DNA from: Dimorphilus gyrociliatus
Lineage: Eukaryota; Annelida; Polychaeta; Dinophilidae
Assembly: GCA_904063045.1 (NCBI GenBank)
Contig: CAJFCJ010000007.1
Coordinates: 2,797,404 to 2,861,403, forward strand
DNA length: 64,000 nt
Direction: 5' to 3'
Part shown: positions 23,501 through 40,975 of the stretch, in pieces
How the letters are laid out: each line of letters begins with the position of its first letter
Numbering within the stretch: position 1 is the first letter of the stretch
The notes under the pieces: generated by a model
What the model saw: the letters and a program-made list of their open reading frames with translations, nothing else
What the model was told of the DNA's origin: nothing
The model's database searches: none
Program-made: the position numbers and the translations under genes

Positions 23501-25230
23501 GAAAAGCTGCATTTTCTCTACGCAATCAAGTAGAGAAGCAAAGGGTAGAGCACGAGTCATGGCTAAGGCAGCAACAACATTTGTTCGAAGCAGAAGAAAA
23601 GAGGCGATCATTACTTAACACGGAAGAAAAGAAGCTAGCGGAGCAGAGAACACGCTTGGCTGCTTTACAAAGAGAAATTAAGATGTCCGAGGTATTTTGT
23701 CACACTTTAACAAGCACTTAGTCTGCAACAAACAATTAAAAATTAAACCAGATGGCGGCTTTGGATGCTACAAGACGAAAGGCTCTCGCCTTACAACAAC
23801 AAGAAAAAGAAGCTCAAATAGCCAGACTGGATGATGAACTCAGAAGGACCGCTTTACGACGAGAAACAGAAACTGTTGCAGCATGTGACGAAGCCGAAAT
23901 TAAACGCCTAGAGCTAGAGTTACAAAGAGCAACTCTGGAGCATGTAACGTTTTCCCTCTTAAAACATTTCTTTCTCTCAATACAGAGATAACCTTTCGAC
24001 CTTTTCAATCTCTTTCCCAGGATTTGTACAGACAATCATCCCGGTTCGATCAAGATTTTCGCGAAGCCGAAGAAGCCGCGAAGCGATTAGGCGACGTACG
24101 ATCTGAAGCCTTAGCCGATGGTTTCGAATATCTAACTATCGACAAACAAGTAAGCAAAGTAATTCTTTTATATATCTAAGCAATCCATTAAATCTCATAT
24201 TTACTCAAGGAGCAACAAAGAGATTTGGCGAACGCTCAATTGAAGAAAGGGAATGAAGATCGTAGAAATAAAATCAATAACGTAATGAATGCTTTTAACG
24301 ATCACGAAATAACACAAGCGACCAAAGTACGTACCTCTGTTTTGTTTCAAAACATAAAAAAAGACATTTAAAAACCTTTTAAAGTCAATTTTACAAACAC
24401 CATTTGTGGATTTTGACCTATTAATCTCTTTGTCCGTAATTGACCATGATAGTCATCCTTAAGGGTTATTTTCTTAATAATACCTCTAGTACAAATTTCA
24501 GAGAATCTTAAGGATGAATAAGAGTTGTAATTGCTAACGAAATTTTTACATTAATCAGGTTGCTAAGCTCAAAGAAACCAATGAAAGACTGGAAAAACAG
24601 GTGACTGAACTAAGTAAAAAACTTCAAATGCAAAATGTAAGATATGTTTGCTCTTGGTTAAGTCATAATACAATCCACATATTTTTCTTCAGAGGACAAA
24701 TTACGCACTAGAAAGAGCTATTAGAGAGAGAGTAGTAGACGAAAATCCCCAGGGTTTGAAATTACATTAGGTTGTGAAAAAATCTTATGCACATTAGATA
24801 TTTATTTTCCTTAGATGATACAGCAGACGAGGATGAAACTAGCAAGTGGGGCACGCAATATTCTCAGTCAATTGGCATCCGTCAAGAACCCCTGAATGCC
24901 GAGTCAGATAAACCTTTAGTCGGTCATGTCACGAAACTTCCGGCTCATAGGAAATATTTGAATGATTCAGACTGTGAAAATAATTCCGTCCAATGTTGGT
25001 TTTAGAATCATTAATGTCAAAATAATGACTAATTTTGATTCTTTTTTTTTTGGAACATTAATTACTATTTATTTTGCTTTACAGTTTCCGTTAGTTCATC
25101 TCGAGAAGGGCGTGAACAATTAGAAGAGAATGAACGAGAAATGATGACTCAAGTACGCAATTTAAGACTACGCCTATTGGAAGAATGCTCGAAGAAACCC
25201 CCAACTCAGGTTGACGTTGGCGCTTATTGA
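20537..25230 (+). CDS. TBC1D31: TBC1 domain family member 31 (WD repeats, TBC, coiled coil)
   Basis: Twenty-one exons close in frame to 1041 aa: 20537-20613, 20703-20974, 21041-21219, 21282-21433, 21494-21653, 21711-21911, 21976-22059, 22120-22199, 22288-22434, 22558-22691, 22759-22892, 22950-23129, 23204-23409, 23475-23691, 23752-23943, 24021-24149, 24210-24326, 24559-24636, 24693-24753, 24815-24994, 25085-25230. Order: WD40 blocks (SSDTAHLWDLNTFER-like sequence, SIFAWETSTL, YLYLWNLES), then a Rab-GAP TBC-like domain (ILQHYGEYPAKYR, SWCQHWFEYFPNPPINIL, EVLTREEWLRLFDHVFS), then ~400 aa of charged coiled coil. The vertebrate protein sits at centriolar satellites and is linked to ciliogenesis and protein kinase A signalling. 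Most introns are about 55-90 bp. AATAAA at 25257 follows the stop. Confidence 0.96.
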
Positions 25231-25651
25231 ATGTCCTTTTCTTATTTTTTTAACTTAATAAATTCTAGCAAATATGTAAATAACATTTATCAAGTATATT
25301 TTTTCATTTAGTCGAGTGCAGCCTTTCATTCAGACAGAAAGCGGGAAATTTCGCTTTTATTTTCGTATAATGAATCTGAAAACTGAAATGAAAAATATTA
25401 ATAGGATTAACGATATATACAGTTGAAAACGTATTTATTATACTATGTGTTGTTAAAATTCAATTATCTCATAATTTGATAAGAGGTTCACGAAAGTCTG
25501 AAAAAGATACGAAAATAAATTTGCGACCATGACATATTAGCCTATAGGATAGATAGGATTTATAAAATTCGGCAAAACCTGGTAGTTTTAGCTTGAATTT
25601 ATCTGAAGGAGCCTGTCTTAAATTAAGTTAATAGTGGCGGTGTTTTAAGCA
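25231..25651. other. Spacer TBC1D31/KCC
   Basis: 421 bp of AT-rich sequence between two + strand genes. It holds the TBC1D31 polyadenylation signal (25257-25262) and the putative KCC distal promoter and leader. No open frame or strong motif was seen. Confidence 0.4.
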
Positions 25652-33501
<7,850 letters not shown>

Positions 33502-34104
33502 AAGAGGAAACAAAATATTTTAAAATAGTAATTGTATATTCATGATGAATATAATTCTGCTTAGTATCTTTTTTTTCTTGTCACAATCTCCATCTATCGA
33601 TTTGTCAAGCTTCTGTTTGTTTTTAAATTTATTTCTCATTTGTGGCCACCACATTAACGTATATTATACGTTTAATGGTTTTGTGATGTGCTAGTTTACT
33701 CTAGTTTAATATTTTTTATCTTTTGACAGTAATCTGTCATTTTCCCACTCTGTATTTGGAAGTTTGTTTTCCTAGCAAGTGCTCATATTTGTAAAAGAGC
33801 TGCAGAACATGACTGAAATAGTGAATAAACTAGTAGTAAATAAAATTTAAATAATCTTTTTTTAATTTCGAACACTTTCAAGCTGTGATTCTGCGTGTAA
33901 CGAAAAATGAAAGACTGCATAATCGAACGATCCAAAGTTTTTCTAACAAACATGTCACATTTTTTGAGATGCTTTGTGTAAATTAATAAGCACAAAACGA
34001 TTTCTTATGAACTAATAAATTATAATTCTTGGCTAATGCATATTAATAAATTATTTACAAGACTAACTTCACATGCACTTGTAAAAATTGAAAATTGAAA
34101 AAAT
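33502..34104. other. Convergent spacer KCC/E2F
   Basis: 603 bp of AT-rich sequence holding the two facing 3' ends. Several A/T-rich stretches could serve as polyadenylation signals. The small open frames are not supported as genes. Confidence 0.4.
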
Positions 34105-35341
34105 TCAAAAATCAAACAAATTCCCAACTCCTTCGTTATTATCTAAAGATCTCTGATACTCTCTGTCAGATGCAGGAGGACTCAATCGTTCCATTGGCGA
34201 GGTCAGATATAAAAGATCTATAATAAAAAATGCCGACAGGTGTAAATTAATTGGTCTGGAAAATATGATACACACCATTTTTTTTCAATAAGTCAGCGAC
34301 TTCGCTATCCACCACCTGTTTATTCTCTTCTGCTTCCACATCCTCACTTGTTTGAGTTGACTTCTATTAGAGGCAAAAATTACATATTTATAAGTATATA
34401 TATATGTAAAAAGTTTGTGTAAGTCTTTTTATGGAACGCTCTCCTTACTTTGGCCATTTTAGCAGGCGGTGGATTCATTTCCGTATCCACTTGATTATTT
34501 AAGAGAAATGTGTATATTGGCCCTTTTCGTGACTTGAGATGCATTTTAAACGAATATTTTTCACCATACTGTAAATTCAACAGAAATTGTTAAAGTCATT
34601 TGGAAAGTGTAATTTAATTACTTTTATTGGGCACATCGGCGGCGGGACCTGTAATTCTGTTCCTGTTGGTGCCTGTACAGCAAAAATTGTTTTCTCTTCA
34701 AAACTACGACAAATATCATTATGTGTAGCGTAGGCAAATGTTTTGTTCGTTTCGTCATCTGTCATGTTTTGAATGCTAACGGTTGCTGAATGAATGAAAC
34801 CCTGAAGCATGCGCTCTTGTCGTTCTAGATCCTCCAATTCGGAACGAAGCACTGATATTTCCGACGTGAGTTCTGCAGAACTGCCCGTTGCCCCTCTGCA
34901 AAAAAAAATAAAAAACAATATACGCTGAGATTGTATGCAATCATAAAACATACTTCCATTGAATTGCATTCTTTGACTTTTTCTCAATTAAGCCAATTCC
35001 CTCCAAAACGTTTGTTATGTCGTATATTCTTCTCTTTTGACGAACTTCCAGTAACTCTGCGGCCTGTATTCAATGTTTATAGTAATTTTTCGTTAATTTC
35101 GAGATGCAACAGCATAATGGCGGGAAAGGGACTAATGGCGCCATCATCGCGGCCCATTTTATTCAAAGGGGCGTTTTACGGGCAACTAAGAAAGGCTGGA
35201 ATAGCTTTTCACTAATAAACTTACGCGTTTCAAGTCTAAGTGGCCATTCGCGGAGCTTTGGAGCAAACGAACAAACTTTACAGTCAATAAACCCAAGCTT
35301 TTCTCATGCCGTGTAGATGGTGAACTATCGAAAAGCGCCAT
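34105..35341 (-). CDS. E2F4/5: E2F transcription factor, E2F4/5 type
   Basis: Six exons, 35225-35341, 34954-35063, 34622-34895, 34449-34568, 34276-34363 and 34105-34217, give 273 aa. The winged-helix DNA-binding domain starts at the N-terminus ([19 protein letters not shown]) and runs through [20 protein letters not shown] with the RRIYD DNA-contact motif. The dimerisation/marked box follows: leucine heptads ([19 protein letters not shown]), then [20 protein letters not shown] and [14 protein letters not shown]-terminal [13 protein letters not shown] corresponds to the pocket-protein-binding motif of E2F4/5. No N-terminal cyclin-A box is present, as expected for repressor-type E2Fs. It partners DP and p107/p130-like proteins in cell-cycle genes. 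E2F-consensus sites lie in its own promoter and intron 1. Confidence 0.95.
35119..35127 (+). promoter_or_regulatory. E2F consensus site in intron 1 of the E2F gene
   Basis: GGCGGGAAA, the reverse of TTTCCCGCC, fits the TTTSSCGC consensus. It lies in the first intron of the E2F gene, a typical location for autoregulation. Confidence 0.4.
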
Positions 35342-35635
35342 CTTGAAACGACTAGTAAAGAAACGACAACGACCCCTCTTTAATCAAGGGTACCTGGTAG
35401 AATTCAATAAAATATACGATGTTTAGAACGTGTAATTAGTAACCACATTAATTTCGATAAATGAAGAATTTTCATTGGACAAATTTTCGCGCTGTTAATA
35501 TCTAAGCTCCTTGTTCATTGGCTAGATGAAGAAAGATTATTTAAATATCCATTTTTCCGCTTCCGATATTGTATTCGATGGAATTGAAAGAAATTTTACT
35601 AAAATCTATGTTCGTAGTATGTGAAGAGTACAAAG
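35342..35635. promoter_or_regulatory. Divergent E2F/BTB promoter with E2F site
   Basis: This 294-bp spacer separates two start codons. TTTCGCGC at 35485-35492 fits the E2F consensus TTTSSCGC. The E2F start codon is embedded in CAAGATGGCGC, which resembles a YY1 initiator element (AANATGGCG). Both genes could be read from this one interval. Confidence 0.45.
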
Positions 35636-37165
35636 ATGAGTACTCTTATCCTCCCGGACACTGTAATAAACAAAAAGTTTCGAATTTGGACAATAACGGT
35701 AAACATTAACAACACAAAGATTAATTATTCTGTATTCGAATTGCTTTTAGCAGCTGACGACCCAAATAAATTGCCTAATGCTACCCTATCGTCGTTCAGC
35801 ATATCTTGCGGTCAGACCATTGAAAATTCCACCCAAATTATACACCGATTATCCAATTTATATGGAAATGAGGAACTATCAGACATTATTCTTTCCGTTA
35901 ATGAATCCTTATACTTTGCTCATAAGCTAGTTTTATGTATTGCTTCTGAAGTTTTTAAAATCATGTTGACCCGCTGGGACGATAAACAATCGTCGAATTT
36001 AAAACTGTTTGAATGCGAAGAATGCGCGGTTGTTTTTGAAGACTTTCTAAAATATTTATATACAGGGCAGATTGTTCTTAATCACGATAATGTATTGTAT
36101 ATATTAATGCTGGCAGATAAATATTGCGTAACTGATCTTGCCGAGTTGTGCCTCAAATTTATGACGGATCACTTGGTTGTTATAGTCGAAAAAAACAGAG
36201 CAATTTCTTGGTTAATGTATACGTACAGATCGCCTCATACATATATTGCAACAACATTTTTGGAATTTATTAAGTCCAATTTTTCCAAAGTAGTTTTTAC
36301 ACAAGATTTCCCCTTATTAGATATTAATTTACTACTTGATTTACTATCATCTTCACAATTGGTTGTGCAAGACGAAACATTTATTATAAGAGCTATAGTG
36401 AAATGGTTAATTCTCCAAGACTCGTGTTCATGGGAGACAGCTCATATACTGATGAAAAGTATTCGATTCCCAATGTTATCCTCCGTTCAATTATCGGAAT
36501 TGGCTCGGGATTCTTTAATGTCAACTAACATGCCATGGTACGAGGAGCTGTCCACTATCATTGGCGCGTGTAAAAACTATCATTTATTTACCGAAAATGA
36601 TCATCGTCGCTCAACCTCAGATTGTACACTGACAGAATCAATGTTGACACCGCGTTATTATATGAATGAAAAGTGGATAACCTCTTTGACAGTTGATAAT
36701 TTTGCTTCAATGCCCAGTTACACTTCTAAGGCTATGGTTTTTTCAACACCGTTATCGAATTCTGAAGCTGATGAAACGAACATGTATGAATGGGTAGTTG
36801 AACTTTTCCCCAAAGGGGTTCAATATAAAAAGTGCGTACTAATTGGGTTTTGGCGGAATATGGAAGTAAACGGTGCTACATATGATACTGTACGTATGAC
36901 TTTGACTTTGAAGACTAATTTTGAAACACTTTTGAAGAAAACGAATAGAGGGGTAATTACAGTTCTAATTAAGTCATGTCAAGATCAAGTTGAGTATATT
37001 AAATTTATCATGGAAAGAAGAATAGTATTAGAAAAAGATTGTATTTATCACTTTGAAGATGTTGTCCCATTCGAGGATTTGCAGAAATTTAATAGCGAAT
37101 ACTTGCATGGCAAAAATACTGAAAAATTTACCGTGTTCATATTTATTAGGGTTGAATCTTCCTGA
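35636..37165 (+). CDS. BTB-BACK protein, BTBD17-like
   Basis: Single-exon frame of 509 aa from the ATG at 35636 (MSTLILPDTVINKKF). A GTG 15 bp upstream is ignored. The BTB domain spans ~80-180: LSDIILSVNESLYFAHKLVL, then FEDFLKYLYTGQIVL and MLADKYCVTDLAELCL. A BACK domain follows (LLDLLSSSQLVVQDETFIIR, AIVKWLILQ). Instead of kelch repeats, the C-terminal ~160 residues form a predicted beta-rich domain (YEWVVELFPKGVQYKKC), as I recall for BTBD17 and related proteins. BTB-BACK proteins often act as Cullin-3 adaptors, but BTBD17 members can be secreted; no signal peptide is visible here. The absence of introns is unusual for this window. Family assignment is moderate. Confidence 0.8.
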   Translation: MSTLILPDTVINKKFRIWTITVNINNTKINYSVFELLLAADDPNKLPNATLSSFSISCGQTIENSTQIIHRLSNLYGNEELSDIILSVNESLYFAHKLVLCIASEVFKIMLTRWDDKQSSNLKLFECEECAVVFEDFLKYLYTGQIVLNHDNVLYILMLADKYCVTDLAELCLKFMTDHLVVIVEKNRAISWLMYTYRSPHTYIATTFLEFIKSNFSKVVFTQDFPLLDINLLLDLLSSSQLVVQDETFIIRAIVKWLILQDSCSWETAHILMKSIRFPMLSSVQLSELARDSLMSTNMPWYEELSTIIGACKNYHLFTENDHRRSTSDCTLTESMLTPRYYMNEKWITSLTVDNFASMPSYTSKAMVFSTPLSNSEADETNMYEWVVELFPKGVQYKKCVLIGFWRNMEVNGATYDTVRMTLTLKTNFETLLKKTNRGVITVLIKSCQDQVEYIKFIMERRIVLEKDCIYHFEDVVPFEDLQKFNSEYLHGKNTEKFTVFIFIRVESS

Positions 37166-37549
37166 AAAATATTCAATATTTTGTTTTGTTTTACTTTTTT
37201 TTCCCTTGTGACAGTATTCAATTTAAAAACGATAAAATTCAATTCACTAGGCCTAAAGTCTATTGCGAACAAAACAAAAAAAACTGCTTTTTATGAATGA
37301 AATTTTCATTTTATTTTTAACGAAAATAGATTTAAATAAAAAGAAAACAATAAAACGAATTTCCAGAGTCTAGGAAGAAAATTTCTTTAAGTGTTTTCGT
37401 TAATAAATCGTTCTAAGAGGGTACATTTACAAATTTGTTCGGGTACGCTCTTACTGTAAAGCATTACATTATTTAATTTGAGTTAGAAAAAAGCCAAGGA
37501 ATTCGATTATCGTATACTATTCTTAATTCACTGTTGTGTACTTCTTTAT
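37166..37549. other. Convergent spacer BTB/SDR
   Basis: 384 bp of A/T-rich 3' flanking sequence, with a TAGGCCTA palindrome at 37248-37255. No gene was seen. Confidence 0.45.
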
Positions 37550-38658
37550 CTAACTTGTCCAACGATCACTTATTGCCCAAAGTCTTTTAGAATTTTGATC
37601 GTCCACTTCTACATCAGCAGGTTTTAGCTTTTCATAGTAAAATGTAGAATGATCAATAACTTCTGGATCAACACAGCAGTAAATTACAGTTTGGGCAGCG
37701 GCATGAGCAGTCTGCATAAATACAGACGAGACTGGACTTAGCCACACACTTATGTGACGTCCAATTTTTGTCTTAGCAACCCCAGGGTTTGCGGCCATAG
37801 ATTTGACAGAGCTTTCTCTTTTGACCAATTGATCTGTAAAATATATATTTGCCAGCTTACTCTGTGAATAGGCAGAATATTTATCGTATAATTTAGAAGA
37901 GTTTAGATCGTCAAAATTTATAGATGCTTGCTTAAAAGCCGAGCATGTAACGTTTACTATTCGACCCGAGTGACTTTGAAGCTTTGGCAGTAAAAGTTTA
38001 GTAAGTAAGAAATGTCCTAAATGATTTACTCCCAATTGCTCTTCGAATCCGTCCTTAGTCAATTTTTTAGGGCACATCATTACAGCCGCGTTATTCACTA
38101 GAACATCCAACCTTTTTTCTCCTGTGATTTACATAATAGCATTTTGAGAAAAGAATATCGAATCTTTAGTAAAAATTTAAATACTTTGTAAGATATTTTC
38201 GGCAAATTCTCTTACTGAGGACAAATCCGCTAAATCCAGCTTTTCTACTGTAATATTTTTATTGAAGGAACTCTCACGAATCTCTTTCAGAGCGGTTTCT
38301 CCTTCTTTTAAATCTCTAACGGCTAGAATTACGCGACCACCTGGAAAGGCAACATTGACTCTTTGTTCTTTTTACACTTAATTTGGTCATAGATTTGTAA
38401 CAAACGAACCTCGTTTAGCTAATTCCATAGCAGTTGCCTTACCAATACCACTGTTAGCACCAGTGATAATTACTGTTCTACCGGCAAAGCGCACATCTGA
38501 TTTATAAGTCTTTGTTGATAATGAATCCCTACAAGCGATAAAATTCTATCTTAGCACGTATTTTTTCTATCTGAAAGCATAATTAACTTGATTAGGACAA
38601 TTACTCCCGCCGCTGTCCCTATGACACTCAGGGGTACAATATATTTAGGAAATTTCAT
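37550..38658 (-). CDS. Short-chain dehydrogenase, retinol dehydrogenase RDH11-14 type
   Basis: Four exons, 38588-38658, 38410-38528, 38185-38340 and 37550-38121, give 305 aa. An N-terminal membrane anchor ([20 protein letters not shown]) is followed by the cofactor motif TGANSGIG (46-53), the structural NNAAV, catalytic Ser176 and the pair Tyr200-x-x-x-Lys204 (YSQSK). [17 protein letters not shown] and [20 protein letters not shown] are typical of the RDH11-14 group, which reduces or oxidises retinoids and other aldehydes with NADP(H) on the ER or mitochondrial membrane. The substrate cannot be deduced. Intron 1 is 59 bp. It is tandem to the RING/B-box gene on the same strand. Confidence 0.92.
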
Positions 38659-39241
38659 CGTCTTGGACGTGTTTTGAAAGAGCGACAAACCGAGAAGGAT
38701 ACCGAAAACCTTGAACACACCGGCTTAAATTGAAAACTGGTAAGTAAATTACAGGTGTCACTACTTTCGGGATAAAGCTGATTTTATAAAAGTCACTTAC
38801 CATCAACTTTAAGACTATCATTTCCCGAAATGTCTTTTCTTAAAGCCAATTAATCCTAGCGTAGATAAACTGATTATGATAAAAAAAATGCAATTAACTT
38901 TCTAACCTTTAACGTTATAAGAATAAGTTATATTTCCATTAAAACTACCGCCATAATATAGTTTATTTCAGTTACTTTTACACAAATACAATGCGTCGAC
39001 ATTAGAATATTTAAATCATGCGAATGAACAAAAGTCAAATGTGTTGATTACATTTCAAAATTATCAGCTAGAGATATATTCATTGTCTTCCCAATGAATT
39101 ATCTCCAAATTCTGAGTTTCTGTGATAAATTATATAAAAAGAGGACTCAAAGTGCTTAAAATCTGAGCTGAATTAGTTGTGTAACATTTTTTTTCATCTT
39201 CCCCTTTCACCTTAAATTAGCCTTTTATAGGTTTATAGTCA
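38659..39241. other. Spacer SDR/RING-B-box gene
   Basis: 583 bp between tandem minus-strand genes. It should contain the SDR promoter near 38660-38760 and the 3' UTR of the RING gene. No motif or open frame stands out. Confidence 0.4.
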
Positions 39242-40975
39242 TTAATCGTTATAAGAAGGATTGTTTATTCTGAGGTGATTATTTAATTTTTGATTAATGT
39301 AAACTGGCATTGTGGACGAACGTGATTCCGTTTCAGGTTGACTGGTTTCGATTTCTTGTTTGGTATTTTGTGAATTATTTGCCACTGTTGAATTTGGCAT
39401 AGTCTGCTCTAATTGGCCGGCTGCTCGCGCTTTTTTTTCTTTATCCATTTGTAAATTTTTTACGGCTTCACTAATAGCATTGGCAAGGGAAAAATTTAAA
39501 TTTACGCTTGTTTGTTCGTCAGTCTCCTCTGGAGCTGTTGGCTGTAGTGGTGAAGGAGGTAATTTTCTTCTCATAGGTACAGGAGGTCGAGTTCCTGGAG
39601 TAGGTGAGAAATTGGTCTCTTTTTTGTCATTCGCCGCAAGCGAAAGATCATAGTATTCATTTTCTTCTCTATTGACATCTTCGTCAGGTCTTCTAGGAAG
39701 AGGGGGTGGAGGTAATGGCCTTTTCTGAATTGCGCTATTGCTTTGATATTCTGTATCATCACTCCAATACTCTCCATCGCTGTCATAAATGCATTCATCA
39801 TTATACGTTGGAAGGGGTTCGGGTTCCGTTTTAGGAGGATTTGGTAATACGGGTGATATATTTTCTGAAGTTTTTCCGCGAGAAGAAGCTGTTTTAGATA
39901 GAAAATTTCCTTTTAACTTTTTAAATAATGAAGAAGATTTAACATTTTCATTTAAATTTGGTATAGATGATGGAATCTTAGACTTAGGTCTAGCAGGTAA
40001 AGGTGGTGGAATATCATCTTCATCCTGTCTAGTCAGCTTCAATGGAACGTTTTCTATTATGCCAACAGAACTTGAAATGTTGTTACAAGCTTGTTTTTTA
40101 TCACGGACTTCCTCTTGAGGAGGTTTAGACTCCCAAAGAGCTCCATAAACTTGTTGAATATAACTATCCGATATATCAGAGCCTGAATTGTTGTCGTCAT
40201 AGATTTCTGAATTTTCTAAACACCCAAAGATTCCAGTAAAGCTGTCTTGGTATATAAATTGTACAGGTTTCCAGTCATATTGTTGCTGTCTGCAGTGTAT
40301 CTCATTAAGAAGACTGTTATACTGCTCGATATCTTTTGGAGAATCAGTCTTATTTATGTTTCTTGTAAGTTCGTCCAATAACTGTATCTTATTATTGTAG
40401 AACCCAGCATTTTCTTTACGTAATTTTAATGAGTGTTCGTCAACTAGTTGTAGAGCTTTCTTAGCTTCCACAGTTATATTCTTATTTACTGTTTGAAGGG
40501 AGTTCTTAATCTTATCTTTAGCTGTAGATATCAATTTTTTGACGTCATTTTTCAGAGCTTCAATAATTTGGCAATGATCTTCGAAAGGTTTAATAGTATG
40601 CCCTTGATGTTTATAAATACATTTTAAACATAGCTTTTGATAATTGCAAGAATCAGAGTAGCAAACCAGCGATATATCAATATTGTGGTCAGCACAAGTA
40701 GATGTACTTGATTGAAATTGTTCAAATGAGGCATCATTAAAGAATATATTTTTTGGCAAGTTGGCAGCACCTTGTTTATTCCACTTAAATTTTTTCGAAC
40801 ACGTTGGACATTCTACTTTCGATGAGGTCACGTTTCTTGTAGAATATATCTCTATACACCTTTTACAAAAGGTGTGAAGACAAGGTAAAATTCTGGGATC
40901 CCTATTGACCCAAGAGAAGGTACACAATTTACAGGTATAAACATCTTCACTAACCAATAATCTATTTCGAAGCAT
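39242..40975 (-). CDS. RING/B-box protein with proline-rich tail (TRIM-like)
   Basis: Single-exon frame of 577 aa. A C3HC4 RING finger is complete: Cys15, Cys18, Cys32, His34, Cys37, Cys40, Cys56, Cys59. A B-box-like zinc site follows (CADHN, CYSDSC, CLKCIYKHQGH, about residues 93-127), then ~110 aa of coiled coil (VKKLISTAKDKIKNSLQTV). RING, B-box and coiled coil in this order define the TRIM family of E3 ligases. In place of SPRY, NHL or filamin domains, the C-terminal half is disordered with several SH3-type proline motifs (IPPPLPARPKS, PLPPPPLPRRP, TRPPVPMRRKLPPSP). It may therefore scaffold SH3 proteins. I cannot match it to a named TRIM. Confidence 0.82.
   Translation of the reverse strand: MLRNRLLVSEDVYTCKLCTFSWVNRDPRILPCLHTFCKRCIEIYSTRNVTSSKVECPTCSKKFKWNKQGAANLPKNIFFNDASFEQFQSSTSTCADHNIDISLVCYSDSCNYQKLCLKCIYKHQGHTIKPFEDHCQIIEALKNDVKKLISTAKDKIKNSLQTVNKNITVEAKKALQLVDEHSLKLRKENAGFYNNKIQLLDELTRNINKTDSPKDIEQYNSLLNEIHCRQQQYDWKPVQFIYQDSFTGIFGCLENSEIYDDNNSGSDISDSYIQQVYGALWESKPPQEEVRDKKQACNNISSSVGIIENVPLKLTRQDEDDIPPPLPARPKSKIPSSIPNLNENVKSSSLFKKLKGNFLSKTASSRGKTSENISPVLPNPPKTEPEPLPTYNDECIYDSDGEYWSDDTEYQSNSAIQKRPLPPPPLPRRPDEDVNREENEYYDLSLAANDKKETNFSPTPGTRPPVPMRRKLPPSPLQPTAPEETDEQTSVNLNFSLANAISEAVKNLQMDKEKKARAAGQLEQTMPNSTVANNSQNTKQEIETSQPETESRSSTMPVYINQKLNNHLRINNPSYND

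Noticed and set aside
35619-35635. GTG at 35621 as the start of the BTB protein
   Set aside because: A non-ATG start is unlikely in an animal nuclear gene when an ATG follows five codons later.
39360-40118. Plus-strand frames opposite the RING/B-box gene
   Set aside because: Antisense shadows of a real coding exon with zinc-binding residues on the other strand.
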